Positions 11,491-25,845 of a stretch of 64,000 nt of DNA are shown here, one piece after another. Positions within the stretch are counted from its first letter, which is position 1, and every line of letters starts with the position of its first letter. The notes under the pieces were generated by a model, which saw nothing but the letters and a program-made list of their open reading frames with translations, was not told the origin of the DNA and searched no databases. The stretch is taken from contig VYZB01000213.1 in assembly GCA_013397455.1 (NCBI GenBank), positions 776,979 to 840,978 on the forward strand, in the 5' to 3' direction. The position numbers and the translations under genes are program-made. This stretch comes from Crotophaga sulcirostris (lineage: Eukaryota > Chordata > Aves > Cuculiformes > Crotophagidae).

Positions 11491-14401
11491 TACTGCTGCA
11501 ACAGCAGATGTAATTTCGGCCCTGATCTAGAGAACAGTGGCAACAGGATGTCTTCCAAAAGCTTTCTTTGTTACACATGCAAATTTTGATCCCATGAGTT
11601 TTAATTCAGTGGTTCAGGAGGTCCCTTCAAATTTTATGATCCCATTTTATGCAGAAATCCTTCAGTACTTCAAAGGTGGAGTGAGAGAGCACAAAAGTAT
11701 TTCAGGAAAAAGTCATGCTGATAAACAACAAAGGAGAATATCAGTGGTTCCTAAATGAAGGGGCCACATAACAGCCAGTTTTTAATAACACTGGGGCTAA
11801 CCCTGTGAGCTAGTGGGAAACAAGGGTACTCAGTATATCACAGAAAGGGTTCAGTGTTTTGAAGATTTAGCATCTCCTAAATAAATAAATAAATTATTTC
11901 TGTGGTTTACAGTTCAGTCCTGGTCTGCTGACATGAAAGGCAATGTTTTCACTGATGTTAGCAACACAAGAACAGGAGATTTTTAGGTGAACTATGTACC
12001 TAATGAATCAAGTGGTTTGTCCCCATGATTCATTATGATTTTAAGCCAGATGTAATGTTTCATTCAGAAACACGTTTTCTTCTTCTGTGATAAATGGCCT
12101 GCTTTTAAACCCTGAACTTCCATGCAAAGCTTTGGAGTTTCTCTTTTAATCTTCAGAGTTTTCACTGAGAAAAAAATACAAATTATCTTTTTAGCTTTCT
12201 CTACAATTTTCTTTTTGTCACTGAACATACTGAGAGAAATCAATTCAGGATCCTTCTTCACAAAACTGAAGTACCCTCATGCCAATTTACCTCTTACACC
12301 TATTTACCTAAAATAGGATATTTTGTGCAATTTGATTTCATGCAAAAGAATATGTCTGTCTTCACTCTTTGTACAAATTTCCCTGTTGCCACTCTTGAAG
12401 CTGCAGGACTCCACTGACTGCTTTGGGACACAGAAATCTCCTCATATAACATTAATAACTTCAAAGCAAAACACCTTTTTAAAAAAAGACCTAAAGTTTG
12501 GCAAAAGTAAACGGGGTTACAGTAGCCTGATACACAGACTGGTTTGCAGACGTTGAACATGTGTGTTGCTGCCCCAGGCTGCATAGGGAACAAAGCCCTG
12601 ATTTCCTCAGAAGACCCCAGAATATCTGGATAATCCTACTGCAGAGAGTGTTTTCTGGGATTCCTTAAGAACTCAAAAAATCTTTTTGTTGCAACAGACA
12701 CATTATACTTATAATTTCCTTCTCTTCATTTGGAAATGGTTGCTGTGAATGGGGAGATCATGAAGGATACTCTCTCAGACTCTCAATCATTTAAACACTC
12801 ATCACCACAAGGAAAAGCATACAAATTATTAGGGAATGGCAAAAACAATCATTAATGTGGCCATATAAATATTTTAGTTAATTGCTGAATTAATCCTAAT
12901 TCATTCATTTACTACTACCTGGAGTATCATGTGCTGTCAGTGAGGAACTTTTAACAACTCTACAAAGGCCTGAACTGCAGAAGCCTGGTACAGTAGAGTT
13001 TCTTTGAAAATGAGAAGCTTTATGTTGAGAATTTGGTTCAGGCCCCTCTCTGCTTGTAGCTAAGGGACCTGGGAACCAGTATCTATCAAGAAGAAGCTTA
13101 GCAGGAGCAGAATAGCCGGGGCACTGTTGCCATAGCTGTTCCACTGTTCCATAGTACCACTCACAAACGGTTTCTTTTCACATTCCAAAAGAAAAGGATC
13201 CTCCCAGAATAGCGCATGATGGAAGTTACTAACCAAGAATTACAGAGGATATTTCCAGCTTCCTTGCCTCAAGACAGAAAATAATAGCTCCTATTAGAAT
13301 ATCTGTTTCAAGCAGCACCAATATTTCAATAAAGCCTTCTAACCATGTAATGATGAATAAGTTTACACTAAGCATCCTGGAGGTAGAATTTTCTTTTTGA
13401 AAAATGATAAACCATTTCTATGACTGTATCTGTAGTATCCTGAAGGCTGCAAGTACCACAACAAAGTTCTGCATATTTATTCAAAGGAATAATGACTATG
13501 TTCACACTACAATGGTAATGTATAAGGGCTGAGACGCAAGGAATATCTGAAAACCGCAGGAAATAGTTTTTAGAACCTATTAATCCCTTAAATTTTTTTC
13601 TACATGCTTTCGAAGAGGTAGAACAATGTTTATCAAACTAACATTTTCAGCAGTTTCTACTCCTTCTGCTGGATTCAGTCTTTCTGGAATGGTCTGTATT
13701 TAGTACTTGGGAATTCCATATTTCCTATATGAATGGACAGAAGGATAAAACACCCTTTTTGCAATTGAACACATGTTCATCTCAGCTGAAGACATCATTG
13801 TCTTAGTTCTCTAAACTACAAATTTAGTAGTTTAAACCAGAAGCTATGATATACCATATAAAGCAATATTTTCCCAGTCTGGTGGATACAGCCTGATTAA
13901 GACACGCAAAACACAGGGGACACCGCACCTGAGACAACAAGGTTTGTTCTGCTCTGCTCTTTTGGTATCTTTAACCTTCTTTCTTCCCAAAGCAAGGAGG
14001 CTGTCTATACCTCTCCTCTACTGGGTTGGTGGAATTCAAGAAGAATCCTTGTTTCCCTCCTTCTGCAGCATGAGGTCTCCTTCAAAAGGTGTTAGATGTT
14101 CAAACACACTCTTCTGCATTTGTATAACTCTGAAATACGTTGTGGCATAAACAGCCTCGTACTTCCCCACCTTTCCTAGCGTTTCTTCAGCCTCCTTGCT
14201 CTACCGTTCACCACCTCCACCTTCAGATTTCCAGATCTACAGAGTTTGGACCCTGCAAGACCCCAAGATTTCAACATGCTTGTAGTCTCTTTCCGTTTCT
14301 CTCTTTAGAGCTGTTCCTACTTTAAACTTACACAGCATTTCTTAGGTATGTGCTCGATCTGGATATTACAGTTCCTGTACAGAATTAGCTTCAGTAGTTA
14401 T

Positions 14402-14431
14402 ATCTACATATATTTATATATATATATAAAA
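14402..14431. repeat. TA-rich simple repeat
   Basis: This is a short low-complexity run dominated by TA steps, including an uninterrupted (TA)n core near 14416-14428. It is probably a neutral, length-variable microsatellite. Confidence 0.85.
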
Positions 14432-16304
14432 CAGCAAAAGAGCAGACAGAGTAGGGGTTACAAGCCCAAAAGACATCATTACACCACCCGCATAACCCAC
14501 ACCTTACCAGCCTCTCTCACTAACTCATGGAATTACCCACTAATTACCAGTTAAGAAACAGTGTAACTTCTAGAAGGCTTGTGGCTGCCTTTCATAACTG
14601 CAGTCTCCCTCTCCCACAAAGACTTTCATTCTAATCAGCACAAAGCCATGAATAAAATTGATTCATATTGAGTATATATAAGCACACTGGTCCCATAAAG
14701 GAGAGCACATCAAAGTGTTTTTTAACAAATATAATAGTGAAATTGCATTTCCAAGGGAAAAAAACCAGGCTGTTTTCTTGGCTATAATAATTCTAGACTC
14801 ATAACTTCAACTTCGGTTACAATTATCTCCCACTTTATTCTGAGAAGACAATTCATTCCACCAATGAATGTAAGTATTCATAGGCACACTGGGATCCTTC
14901 AGAGTGAAAGACATTTCTATGAATGTAATACATACAATACTAACAAGGTAAACTACCTTGATATATCCCACTATGAACAGACAGATATAGATGCAAAACA
15001 GACAAATTCTATTATATTTAGTAAGTTCCTCTAAGTCAAAAAACAACTCTTTTATCTTCTGAATATAGATTATATTTACTTTTTCTTCAGCAAAGGGAGC
15101 AGATTAAATCTTAAATTTGTCAAGAAGAAGAGCAGTTTTCAAAGGAAGCGGTCAACCTGACTCATCCATTTCCTCCAAGTAAACTGCTCTGTTCTGAAAT
15201 TTCCCTTTTTCTCCTTTTCCAGGAAGGCAAGAGGTTTGATTCTAGGTTGATAGGACTGAGCTCTTGACAGCATATACCTAAACTATTTGCCTATGTCAAG
15301 GATTACACAGTTTACCAGAGCTGAGCACAATGTTGGAGGCAGCACTGGAAAAAGCATTGGGGATGGGCTGCTTCCAGAAAGTAGTTTGCAAATTACTCCT
15401 CCTAATAGCATAGTAGTTTATAGCATTGAGTGTTGGGTTCCTGACTGAATTCTTGTTATTTAAAACACTTAAAAGCAATAGTTAAGATGAATGCTCATAA
15501 GGTTATGGAGTAACTAGAAAATTATATCATCATTAATTAGAACCAAAGAAATTTAAACTGTTGTGACTACCATAATCTGTGATTGCAGTAGGCAGAGCCT
15601 TGTGCCTTCATGCAGTTCATTGTCAAATCACAGCCTAATAGCTGCATAATTAAGATTTAAATTATGAAAGAAACTATTTATAAAGCATGTTCTTACAAAG
15701 CATAGTTCAGAAACAGAATAACAATCAGAAGTAACATTGGAAGGTTCAAGTACCTGTACATCCTTAAAAAATTAGGTAAAATACACATTAGAAGTCCTCC
15801 CCGCTGTTGAGAAGCCCAGCTAGATGAGCTACAGGATTGTTTCCCTCTCTGTAAACAAAAGAATGTAATTCGTGCTAAAACAAATTAAGATCTGAACTGA
15901 TTGTGTGTAACAGCTTAGCCACAAGTCCAAATGTAAGTGAGGAAAAAAAGTTGCAGATGTTCAGAAAAGGAAACTAAGATAAACCTCTTTTGAAATGCTG
16001 GTAAGCAGTGATGAGGGGAAAGCTTTAAGCTAGTATCTCTGCATTTTTTCCCATTATCATGCATGTTCAGCAGGGGTATTCTTCCGACAAAATCATGCAG
16101 AACAACAGCCATCACCCCTGTAAAGATAGGATTTGAGACATGTGAGAAGACATGTTTAGACAAATGTGTTTTAACAAAACATTGGAATGATAAACTAGAA
16201 TCTTGAAATAGTCTGTTTATGGCTATTCCTATATTCCCTACAGTGTCTGATCAGATATGGTTCTTCTACTAGTTAGGCTTGTATGATACCCGAGTTGACA
16301 CAAT

Positions 16305-16339
16305 GATAAGAAACCCACCGGGTTCACGTTTATCTTATC
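16305..16339. repeat. Hairpin-forming inverted repeat with opposed GATA motifs
   Basis: GATAAGA at 16305-16311 is the exact reverse complement of TCTTATC at 16333-16339. Inside it, AACCC (16312-16316) pairs with GGGTT (16320-16324) around a 3-base loop, leaving an 8-base bulge on the right side. The outer arms are two opposed WGATAR-type sites, the motif bound by GATA-family factors. Several CpGs follow directly (TCGCGC), unusual in this CpG-poor setting. A regulatory role is inference only. Confidence 0.5.
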
Positions 16340-17799
16340 GCGCTATTCAAAATATATAAATAAAATGAAAGATTAAACTAAAGATGAAAACCACAGTAGA
16401 GAAGGATTTTTTCTTTTTCAGGTTCAGCTCAGCCTCCAGAAAAATCAGAAAAACTCACCACAGGAACTTCACTTTTCTATTTCCTACAAGTCTAGCATGG
16501 GAGCAATTAGCTTAAAGCTTGTGACTCTGGACAGCACAATTCAAATAGCATGAAATATTGAAGCTGAGAGCTAGTTTGCCATTCATAAGACATGTGCCAA
16601 AACCTCATCTTTAGTTTCTTGACACTTTTTTCCTTGTCTGGGGAGAAGGTGAGCTGCAAGAAGAATTATGTTCAGATATTGCATTTTTATTAATGTATGT
16701 TTACAGAACCACAGGGAACAGGAGAAGTAGCAGGGAGCACACTTTCAGTAATAAAGCAGACACATCCAGGGTGCAGGGTTAATCTAAGAGATAATCTGTA
16801 AATGAAATTGTATTCATTTCCATCCAGGCAAGGGTAATGCAAGACTGTGCTGTTTCAAACAAAAATTAGAAATCTCTCAAGTAGAGAAATATTCTGCAAA
16901 TCCTATGTCATACGTTTTTAGGACATCTGGAGATTCTTTGTTCTTTACAATTCCCACTTCTCTTCTAAAGACCATTATTAAAGTGTCAAATAAAAACTGC
17001 TGGCAAGCCCTAAGTATTTCATAACAGATTGTGCTATCTTATATGATAATATCTTGTTAGGGTGTGAGACAACTAAAAACAATACATGGAAAAACATTCA
17101 AATCAGAGAATTCAGTACAAAGAAGAATAAAAATATGAAAAATATTCTCTTTGCTCATTTTCAGTGTCCAGACAAGCTCACATCACTCAAAGGAAATGGT
17201 AGGAGCCTCCTTGTGCTGAACAAAGCACCAAAGGATACCCTGAGAGGAAGGAACAATCATGAAGATAAACAGATGCCCAAGAAAAAAAAAAGTCCAGACC
17301 TTAGTTTCTGCAACTTTTACAGCAAATCCCAAAATATCAGCATCCATGTATTGGAATAAAAAATAAAATAAAATAATTTTCAAAAAAACCCATGCCAATC
17401 AGCCTTCCAGATTTGATAAGCTTTTTAAACAGTCTGTATGTTTCAGCTGTTATGTTGCACTGGTCCTTTAAATCATTTCAACACCAGCATGACTCTATTG
17501 AAACCAGCAGGGTTACAGCATAACAGAGCAGGGAATTAGGCCCACTAGTGTGATTGCTGGTTGCTAGACTGAAGGAAAAACAACTTTCTTTGAGCTTCAC
17601 ATAAGTTCTTTTAATCATTACACAAGCTGAACTAATTCAAAAGACATCAGACGATTCCTGTGCTTGGAGGACATCAAGTGTGCTGGGTTGCTTTTTTCCC
17701 TAGTCTGGGATGTTACTGAATTAGCACGACAAATAGTCTGGACAACATAACTCTCTGAAGACACTTCCAATCCCACAGATGTGATTAGCAAATTAACAG

Positions 17800-17935
17800 A
17801 ACTGGAAGCCAGGAAGAAACAGCGGGTCATCTAGTCTGCCCTTTTGTCAGCAAATTTCATCCAGTCTTTGAGGCCAGTAACTTGTATGTCTGATTAAAGC
17901 ATTCCCTGTGATTCAGTTGAAGCATATTTTCCCAA
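17800..17935 (-). mobile_element. Ancient CR1/L3-type LINE 3' UTR fragment
   Basis: Read on the plus strand, this block resembles the reverse complement of the 3' UTR of old amniote CR1 elements (abundant in turtles and crocodilians). It shows ACTGGAAGCCAGG, GTCATCTAGTCTGCCC, then TTTCATCCAGT and finally GTCTGATTAAAGCAT, in the expected order. It is diverged and truncated at both ends. The assignment is from memory of the consensus and needs a library search. Confidence 0.5.
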
Positions 17936-20030
17936 ATCATAAACAGATTTGGAGATTTTGAAATAAATTCACTATTTCCCCCGTGGTTAGTTACATGTTT
18001 TAAATAATTATTTTAAAAACAAAACAAAAGAAAAAATAAAAAGGCTTTCCAGGAACATCAGTGCAAAACGCAAAGATAAATCTGGAAAATATGCCACATC
18101 ACATATAATTCTTGTATCTGCCATTAACAGGCATTCAAGTTGGTAACATCTAGAAAATCTAACAGATGGTTTTTACCCTTAGCAAGGGATGTTCTGTTGG
18201 AGGTGGAGCTATAGATGCCTTCTCAGGACAGCACCAAGAAGCTTCCAGGACTGCAACTGCAAAAATCACCATTCTAATACATTCCCTGAAGAAACGTCTC
18301 ACTTCCAGGCTAAGTAATTCTCTGCAGCTGCTTGGGCTTCGTGACATCAAATAGTAAGTTGCAGTTCCCAGAATTAAGTAGTTTGCTGGAGCTACTAACA
18401 GCAATTTTCAGGGATAGATAGGGCTGAGAGATCCCCAACATTAAAATCTGTATGTAGAGACCGTATCATTACGTTGTTTGATTCAACTGTTCTTAAAAAT
18501 GATCATTTACTGTGCTATTTAACCTGCTGTTTCTTCTTGATGTTTTGAAAGACACTAACTTGTTCCCATTACACAATGACAATGGATTTTTGTGCTTTTC
18601 ATGTTTTTCAGGCATTCTGTCTCCAGACGGCAGAAAATGTAGCTAAGGACACTGAGATTTTTGATTGCCATCGTGCTTCCAGTGCCCTGCAAATCATTTG
18701 AAGGGACTGGAGTTTTTTAATGTCTTTTTTCCTTTAGGATAGAGACTGTAAAAAGTGATTAACTGTTTGACAGAACTCTTTTAATTCCATAAGCTCAGTT
18801 ATATGGAAGACATATTGCTAACAAAGAATATGTGATAGAAAGAGAGATTGCCCCCCATTCCAAAGGAACTGAAAACTCACTATTACTGAACACAGGTAGG
18901 TTTCTCTTCTCCAGGTGGAATTTAATTATTGTGTAAAGTAATATTGCAACATGCTTTGCAGTACCTCAAAACTAACTGGAGACTGACTAGCTCCACAAGC
19001 AGACCTGAGGATTTTTGGCTGTGGAAGTAGTGACAATTGATTTGATGGGCCTCATGCCACTAAACTGCTTAGCAAATCCCACTCGTTAAGTTCTGGCGAT
19101 AGACCTAATGTTGCTATACTCTGTTTTGATTAAGGTATATGAGCCTATACAAAAGCTAGTGTAAGGTTTTGCCAGAATTAAAGCAAAAAATTTGAAAAAG
19201 GTCCTAAGTAATGAACTCACACAGCATTTTGTAGAAACTGAAGTACAACATTCATTTAAAGGTCTGTAAAAGAAATTCAGCCTCAAATTTGCCATATTCG
19301 CCCTGTTAAATAAGGTGGTTTTAGGAAGATCTAGAGAAAAATTGCCATGAAAACCCAGTTCAGATTATACTGGTATTTCACAAATCATTGCTGTGCTGGT
19401 GCATGTACTCACTTTTGGTGCCTCCAGCAGAGTGGTGTGAGCTGACACAGATCTCCTACAGCATCAGATTTAAGAGCTGGGCCCTGACTTGTTACCCTCA
19501 GAGAGAAATCCCATACATAAAGCCACAGCCAGCTTCTCCTGTGAAACAAGGATGGAGCCAGCAGTGCCTGCCCATATAGGGCCCAGAACTTTATATTTGA
19601 CAGATCTGAGAATGGAGAAGACCTTTGGAATCTTTTCTTGCCCACCCCCTTGCCACTCAGTCATGGAAATAACTGTAGTAACGAAGGAGAGGCTCTGTCT
19701 CCTGCAAGATGGTTAATCGTAGTTTGTTTTGGAAGCCAATTATGAATCAATGACATTGTTAAATCATGCTCAACAGTTTTTTATACTTTTGGAAGCTGAG
19801 GAGCTTTGGGGAACAGCGTGGCTTAGATAAGGCTTATTAGGGTAGAAAATGGACGACAGTTTGAACTTGCTGGATTTGCAGTAGCAAGAGGTGGCAGCTG
19901 CTACCTGAGAAGAGAGTGGGGCCACGCCTGCCCTTGCCTTGCAGTGCAGAGCCTGAACATCTTCTTCACTCTCTCCCACAGTCCTTCCTTCTCAGCTCCC
20001 AGTGCCATTTCCAGTCCATATTTCAGAGGC
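17936..20030. other. Non-coding DNA, slightly GC-richer near 19.4-20.0 kb
   Basis: No gene is recognised. Positions 19390-19720 and 19850-20000 are somewhat GC-richer and are open in several frames on both strands at once, which is not how a real exon behaves. Older unrecognised repeats may lie here. Confidence 0.5.
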
Positions 20031-20032
20031 AG

Positions 20033-20595
20033 ATCATAAAATCACAACATGGTTGAAGCTGGAAGTGACCTTTCATATGGTCAAACCCCTTCTCTCAAGC
20101 AGGGTCACCTACAGCCAGTTGCCCGAGACCATGTCCAGATGGCTTCCGAGGATGGAGACTCCGCAACTTCCCTATGCAACCTGTGTCGGTGCTCAGTTAC
20201 TCTTACAAATGAAAAAGCATTTCTTGATGTTCAGAGGAAGTCTCCTGTCTTTCAGTTTTTGGCCACTGCCTCTGGTCCCATCACTGGGCACCAATGAAAA
20301 GGCCTTCCACACTTTCTACATCCTCCCTTCAAGTATTTATTTATATGCATTGATAAGATCCACCTGAACTTTCTCTTCTCCAGGTTGAACAGTCCCGGCT
20401 CTCTTGGCCTCTCCTCCTATGACAGATGCTCCAGTCTCTTAAGCATTTTTGTGGCCCTTTGCCGTGCTCTCTCCAGTCTGCTCCTGTACTGAGGAGCCGA
20501 GGACTGGACCCAGCACTCCAGATGTGCCTCACCACTCCTGACTATAGGGAAGGATCACCTCCCTCGACCTGCTGGTGAGACTCCTCCTAAAGCAG
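20033..20595 (-). mobile_element. CR1 LINE 3' fragment, minus strand
   Basis: On the plus strand it begins with the reverse complement of the CR1 tail (ATCATAAAATCACAACATGG), then GAAGCTGGAAGTGACC and TCAAACCCC. The 3' UTR and ORF2 end follow in reverse, through TCTTCTCCAGGTTGAACAG near 20371, CCAGCACTCCAGATG near 20510 and AAGGATCACCTCCCTCGACC near 20550. The element is 5'-truncated (its 5' side is at 20595). It belongs to a different, more diverged CR1 subfamily than the copy at 8.7 kb, judged by its longer 3' UTR. No open reading frame of use remains. Confidence 0.9.
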
Positions 20596-23500
20596 GATAA
20601 GGAAGGAAATGCCAAGAGGCCTTATCTTCACGCACAGAGAAACAGTGACGAGCACAACATTGTTCAAAAGTCCTCCAGATTCTTCCTATGTGTCTCGGCA
20701 ACATCTCATCAAAACATCTCACAAAAGACTGCAGTCAAGAGCCTAAACATCACAAACCGAGGGCACCTATTGTGTTTAAAAGATGACTCTCACTCTGCAA
20801 AAGTAGCAACATGAATTTACTGGTAGCTGACTGACTCATACGGCTGATAGTATCGCTCTCCCTGATAATGCTACCCTATAGCTCAGTTTGCATTTGGGTA
20901 TTCTGTTCAATTCTTTTTCAAAAAAGTCTGAAGAACAGGAAAAAAATGGAAGACGTGACAAAAATTAATAACAACTATGGGAAAAGTCTGCCTCAAATCT
21001 TAAAGAGCCTTTGTTCCGATATTGGACAGTGACTCAGTTCATGAATTTGAAACGTTGTATAATTTCTTTATTTCTCAAGACTTCTGGAGAAGAAGTGACA
21101 TTTAAGAATCTTTCTAAAACGTTGGGGTTATATTGCAAATATTTACCTGCTAGTATCATTATATATCATCTGAGGATGATAACCATACATATTTTTCCTT
21201 GACAAAATCATCATAATGGAACCCATAATATTCTGTAAAGATGTTTTTATCTTTGCCTCTCATTTAACAGTGCATTAGTGACTAATCTAATTCTGAATTA
21301 AATCAATATTCTTTCACTAACAAAGCATTCTCTGACTTTTTTATGTTTTTAGTTAATGAAGACCTTGCAATGGAAAAATATAAGCATCTGATAAAAAGAG
21401 GGGCCTAAGGTCCTTGTCACTGGTGTGGAGAGCAAAGATCTCCATGATAACTTCAAATACTATTAGAAATCAAGTACTCAAATTTTGGATGGATTAACAT
21501 GCCTAAACTTTCTGTATTTAGAAATTCCAAGTTTTTTGAGCAGCATCGTATATCAGTGTTCTAAGTAACAATGAGCTCAGATTGGAATCTCAAAACGAAA
21601 AAAAATTGTAGAAGGCTGCTAGCCAGGTGAATGTGTTTGCACTGGTTCCTGTGATATATGTTGCATTTTAGAAAAAAGATTAGAAAGAAACCACAGACAG
21701 ATCGTGGCATGTGTACTATCAGTTCACAGCAGGAACTAAAGATGAAAATCTGTAGAGTCAGAGTTCACAACGAGCTCTAAGAATCCTTCCAGGTGTTTTC
21801 ATGGAAATTGATACAATAGAGCACAGAGATGAAAGAACAAATATCAATTATTTTAAATCATAGCTTCAGGGCTTAAAGCTAAGCTCAGCAGGTACTAGGA
21901 GAGCCAGCATGGATTTCAAAGCAAATATACATCTAAAGAAAGCAATTTTTCATTAGAGTCATATTTTACACTCCATTCACTTTTTGTTTTCTTTTTTTTC
22001 TCACAGTTTTCTCTTCCTACACTATCACAATCTTTTCTTCTGCTACTTCTTGTTAAAAAAAAAATTCTGAAAATGAAAATATGTATTTCTTCTTGTGTAT
22101 GGCCTCTTCATTTATTTTTTCCTGACTACATGCAGAATTCAGGCATAATTCAAATTACAACTAGGCAAGCCAACAGCTTACATTCTGTATTTACAAAAGC
22201 AAGACTGATGTCACAGTAACAATTAATGCAAAATTTCTTATGTCAGATGCATGCTACGAAAAAGAGAGTGAATTGACAAGTCCCATATACACTTAAAATC
22301 TGCCACAGCATTCTAAAGAAATCAGCATTTTGAATGTTCCAGTTCAGTGACAATAAGAGGACAATAGTCTGATAGCCATACATGCAAAAACAATGGATTT
22401 ATCTGGATTTTTTTAAAGAATTTATACTTAATCTTGTATGTGATGGTCTGTTCCCTACTATCTGAAAAAAAAAAACAACAAATGGAATCTGAGAGACTCT
22501 TGCCCCATTTCTCACACTTCTAGACACACAACCAGATTTATACATGCTGAATTCCCCAAAACCACAATATGCACTTTACATGGTCAGAGATGACCGTCAC
22601 TTTTGGGTTGATAAGCTCTTCCTTGCATGTGCAGGCAAAGATTTTATAGACAAGTACCTGGAAAAATACAATTATGTTTCAATTTGATTTCATAGAGCAC
22701 TTTATTGACACTTTTGGATAACTCACTCCATGTCTAAGATCACTACAAAGACTTCCAAGATACTTGATTTCATATAGCACCTTTATATTACTTGGATTAC
22801 AAAACTTTGTATTTTTGAGAGAGACATACAGCCTCTAGCACTGTTTATAAACAAGCAAATAAAATAGATTTTTTTAAAAAATATTATCTATTTCTTCTTC
22901 TGATATCAAAAATGAAACAAATAACATTCATTTCACCTAAATACTTTAATACAATCCAGTCCTTTGTTCAGTTAATAGCAAAACCACTTTACAATGGTTC
23001 CTTGGAATTTATAGATTTTTCCATTCGCAAGTAAACTTTTTAAAAGTTGTAAAAAAAAACTTTAAATAATGAGGAGTTGAACGCCTAAGAGAAAAACTTC
23101 TTTCAAAATGCACTGAGGACAGAAACTATGATTTTATCACATGTTCCCCTGGGTTTCTGCTACTCTGGATGCCAGAACTACAACCACAGAAAAAGCAATA
23201 TCAGGAAACATCAACTTTGCAATAGGGAACATAGAGCAGTTCTTTCTAATTCCAGTTTTATATGAGTAGAGCCCCAATGTGTGGAACTTTTATTCATACA
23301 CAGGACTCAACATAGAAATAACTTTTTGTGCTTTAGTTGACTTCCAAGGGTACTTCCACTACAATATTCTGTTTCAATTAATTGCGAAGCTATGATATAT
23401 ATAAAAGATTACTTGGATATAAGCAAAGAAATTTATAGAAACACACAGATTGCCCCCAGATGGATGCTAACTGTGTTGTGGTAAACCATAATACTGCACA

Positions 23501-25845
23501 CTGTGTAGCAAATGCATCTATCTATCAGCTAAATTCCACATAGGCCTATATGAGAAATTGTAGAATAAATGTAGAATGCACGCTTTGCTTCTAAGAGCAA
23601 CAGAGCTAGTGGCATTTGGATGATAGGGAGCAAGACAGATCTTGAGGAGAAAGAAAAAGAGAAAAGGGGAAAATTTGAAAATAGTTTGGTTTAGGTTTAG
23701 AAAGAGAGCAAGAAATCAAAAACAAATATACAAGCATGAACTAGATATTTATCATCATTTTTATTGCATACTACAATGCTCCATATTTCTTCAAACCTTT
23801 CAGGCAAAGATTCTGAAGCGTTAACAGGCTTTCAGGAATTAATGAAAGCGAAATGCAAGGCCACTGGAAGGAAAATTGAGTTGTACAGCAGTTATGGGAT
23901 TTATCGAAGGTCAGACACTGAATTGGTGACATCTGGAAATAAAAGCACGAAGTTTCCATTCCAGCGCCCTCATCTCACTGCTATACTTCATATAAAAGTT
24001 TTGCTGCTTCTCACGGACATTCTGGCAGAAGCTTGAGGGACTTAATAGAGCAAAGCAGTACAATCTGCTCAGTTTTTTTTAAATCGTAATTGCCTGGTTC
24101 TCTATTTTTTTTGAAACAAGATTTAGTAAAAATTCTCTGTAAAAATGTTCTTGCTTCAATGTCAGCTGGAAAATGGGACACTATGGATCCTTTAGGCACG
24201 CAATCAGTATAACCAAGCAAAGTAGAATCCACCAAAATAAGAGGTATCAAAAATACCTTTTGTTCCCCTTATGAAACTAACTTCGATATATATACATAAA
24301 CTTAGATACAGACTTTGGTAGATATATATCTATTAAGTTCATTGTTAGTTAAATTATCATGTGCATCCATTAAGCATGTCTAACTGGTCACTCTCCCACT
24401 AATGATCTGCCTTATTGTCCTGAGTTGAATTTTAAAAATAAGAGGAAGTTTAAGTCACATAAACAGAGGCTCTTAACGATACCATGTAACATGAGCACTG
24501 TTTCAGCCATATATAACATGACAAACAAGGTCTGTTCAGATGTAGTGCTGAGCAATCCAACCACATTAGCCATTTCTGCTGACTGCTGCTGACTTGGAGA
24601 ACTGGACCACAGAGTTACCCCATGAGTCTGTGAGCAAGAGAAGCTGCATTCGTATACTGAGAACAGTGGATTGCTGTATCTGGCAGGAAGAGAGTCAGTG
24701 GCAAGGATCAGGAATAAAAACCTCAAAATGTGCCACGTATCTTGGAGGTTCACAGAATCATCAAAACTTTTTCATGATTAAGCGAGCCAGATCAATCTCC
24801 TAATTGTCTGTGGTTTGTCAGTCATCATTTGCACATGTGCCATGATTACTTTGTAAAAAAGTTACCCCTTTGAAAAGCTAACCCCTTTATTAGGAAGCAA
24901 GCCTACACCACATATAATAAAAGCACATGGAATAAACAGAATCCTTTTTCAGTTTTTCCATGAAGTCTAAATGGCCTTCCCCTCTTGAATTGTTCACATT
25001 AAACAGCAAGCATAAGAGACTGTCATTTGCTCTCTGTATCTCACCAGGAATTTCTTGCAGTATATCAAAGACCTCTGTTGCATGTGCTAACATGTATCTG
25101 AATTTCAAAAAATTTAAAAAGGTTAATCATCCTCAAGCCTAATGCATCATGGTTAATTTAAACACCCAGGGCCTGTTGAGTCATTATTAGAGGATACACC
25201 ATAATCACGACAGATAATATTGACTGCAATTTTCACACCCAGGATGCAGTCTGAATCTAATTTGCCGTATGCTTCTACAACAATTGTATTGAGACTTACT
25301 AGCATATCCATCAGGTGTACCACAAGCAGTCTTGCATTCAGACACCAGAAGTGTGTCAATAGATTACACATTCTCAGCCTACTGTGGCTTATTGCTCTTT
25401 AAATGGGTCTCACATGTGTAGTTATAATTCTTAATTGCCTTCATAAAGTGTTTGGAGATCTACAGGAGGGAAGGCCATGTATCTTCAGGTCTACTCTGCA
25501 CAAGGAAAATGCCTATTGCATGGTCATTCGTGCCTGCAGGGACTGGGTTCTGTGACTCAAAAGCATCACTGGGACTCCCACACACTTCTGAAAAAATATA
25601 ATCTCTACTATCAGCTTCACCAGGGAATTTGGGAATCCTGTTACTAAAAGGTAATGGAAAGAGGTGTTGGATGGCTTTGCCACAGTCCTAGATTTTTAGA
25701 ATAAGCAGTTAATGCTGTGAAACGGTGCATCAGAAATCAGTAATAGGTAGTCAGCCAAATTCTGAGCTCACTGATACTCCAAGAAACTTCAGTGAAAGTT
25801 TACACTGTCCCAGCAAATGAGATCAGCACTGGGCCCTTTTAACAG
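20596..25845. other. AT-rich non-coding DNA with one weak exon-like block
   Basis: No gene is supported. The one block worth noting is 23804-24036 on the plus strand. A pyrimidine-rich acceptor (CCTTTCAG) is followed by about 75 open codons with several CpGs, then a stop, with a TATAAAA-like string near 23992. Nothing recognisable is encoded. The minus-strand frame 24753-24412 (113 codons) has no supporting features. Confidence 0.5.

Larger units (their letters stand above)
11491..17795. other. Long AT-rich non-coding stretch
   Basis: No gene is supported. Small simple repeats occur: a short AAAT run at about 11879-11896 and a TA-rich run at about 14402-14431. A perfect-armed hairpin with two GATA sites sits at 16305-16339 (separate entry). 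The open frames here (for example 12300-12593 minus, 17054-17359 plus) overlap frames on the opposite strand and show no domain. The sequence could be intergenic or intronic. Confidence 0.55.

Noticed and set aside
24745..24765. CACAGAATCATC as a minus-strand CR1 end
   Set aside because: The following sequence does not continue into CR1 3' UTR, so the match is too short.
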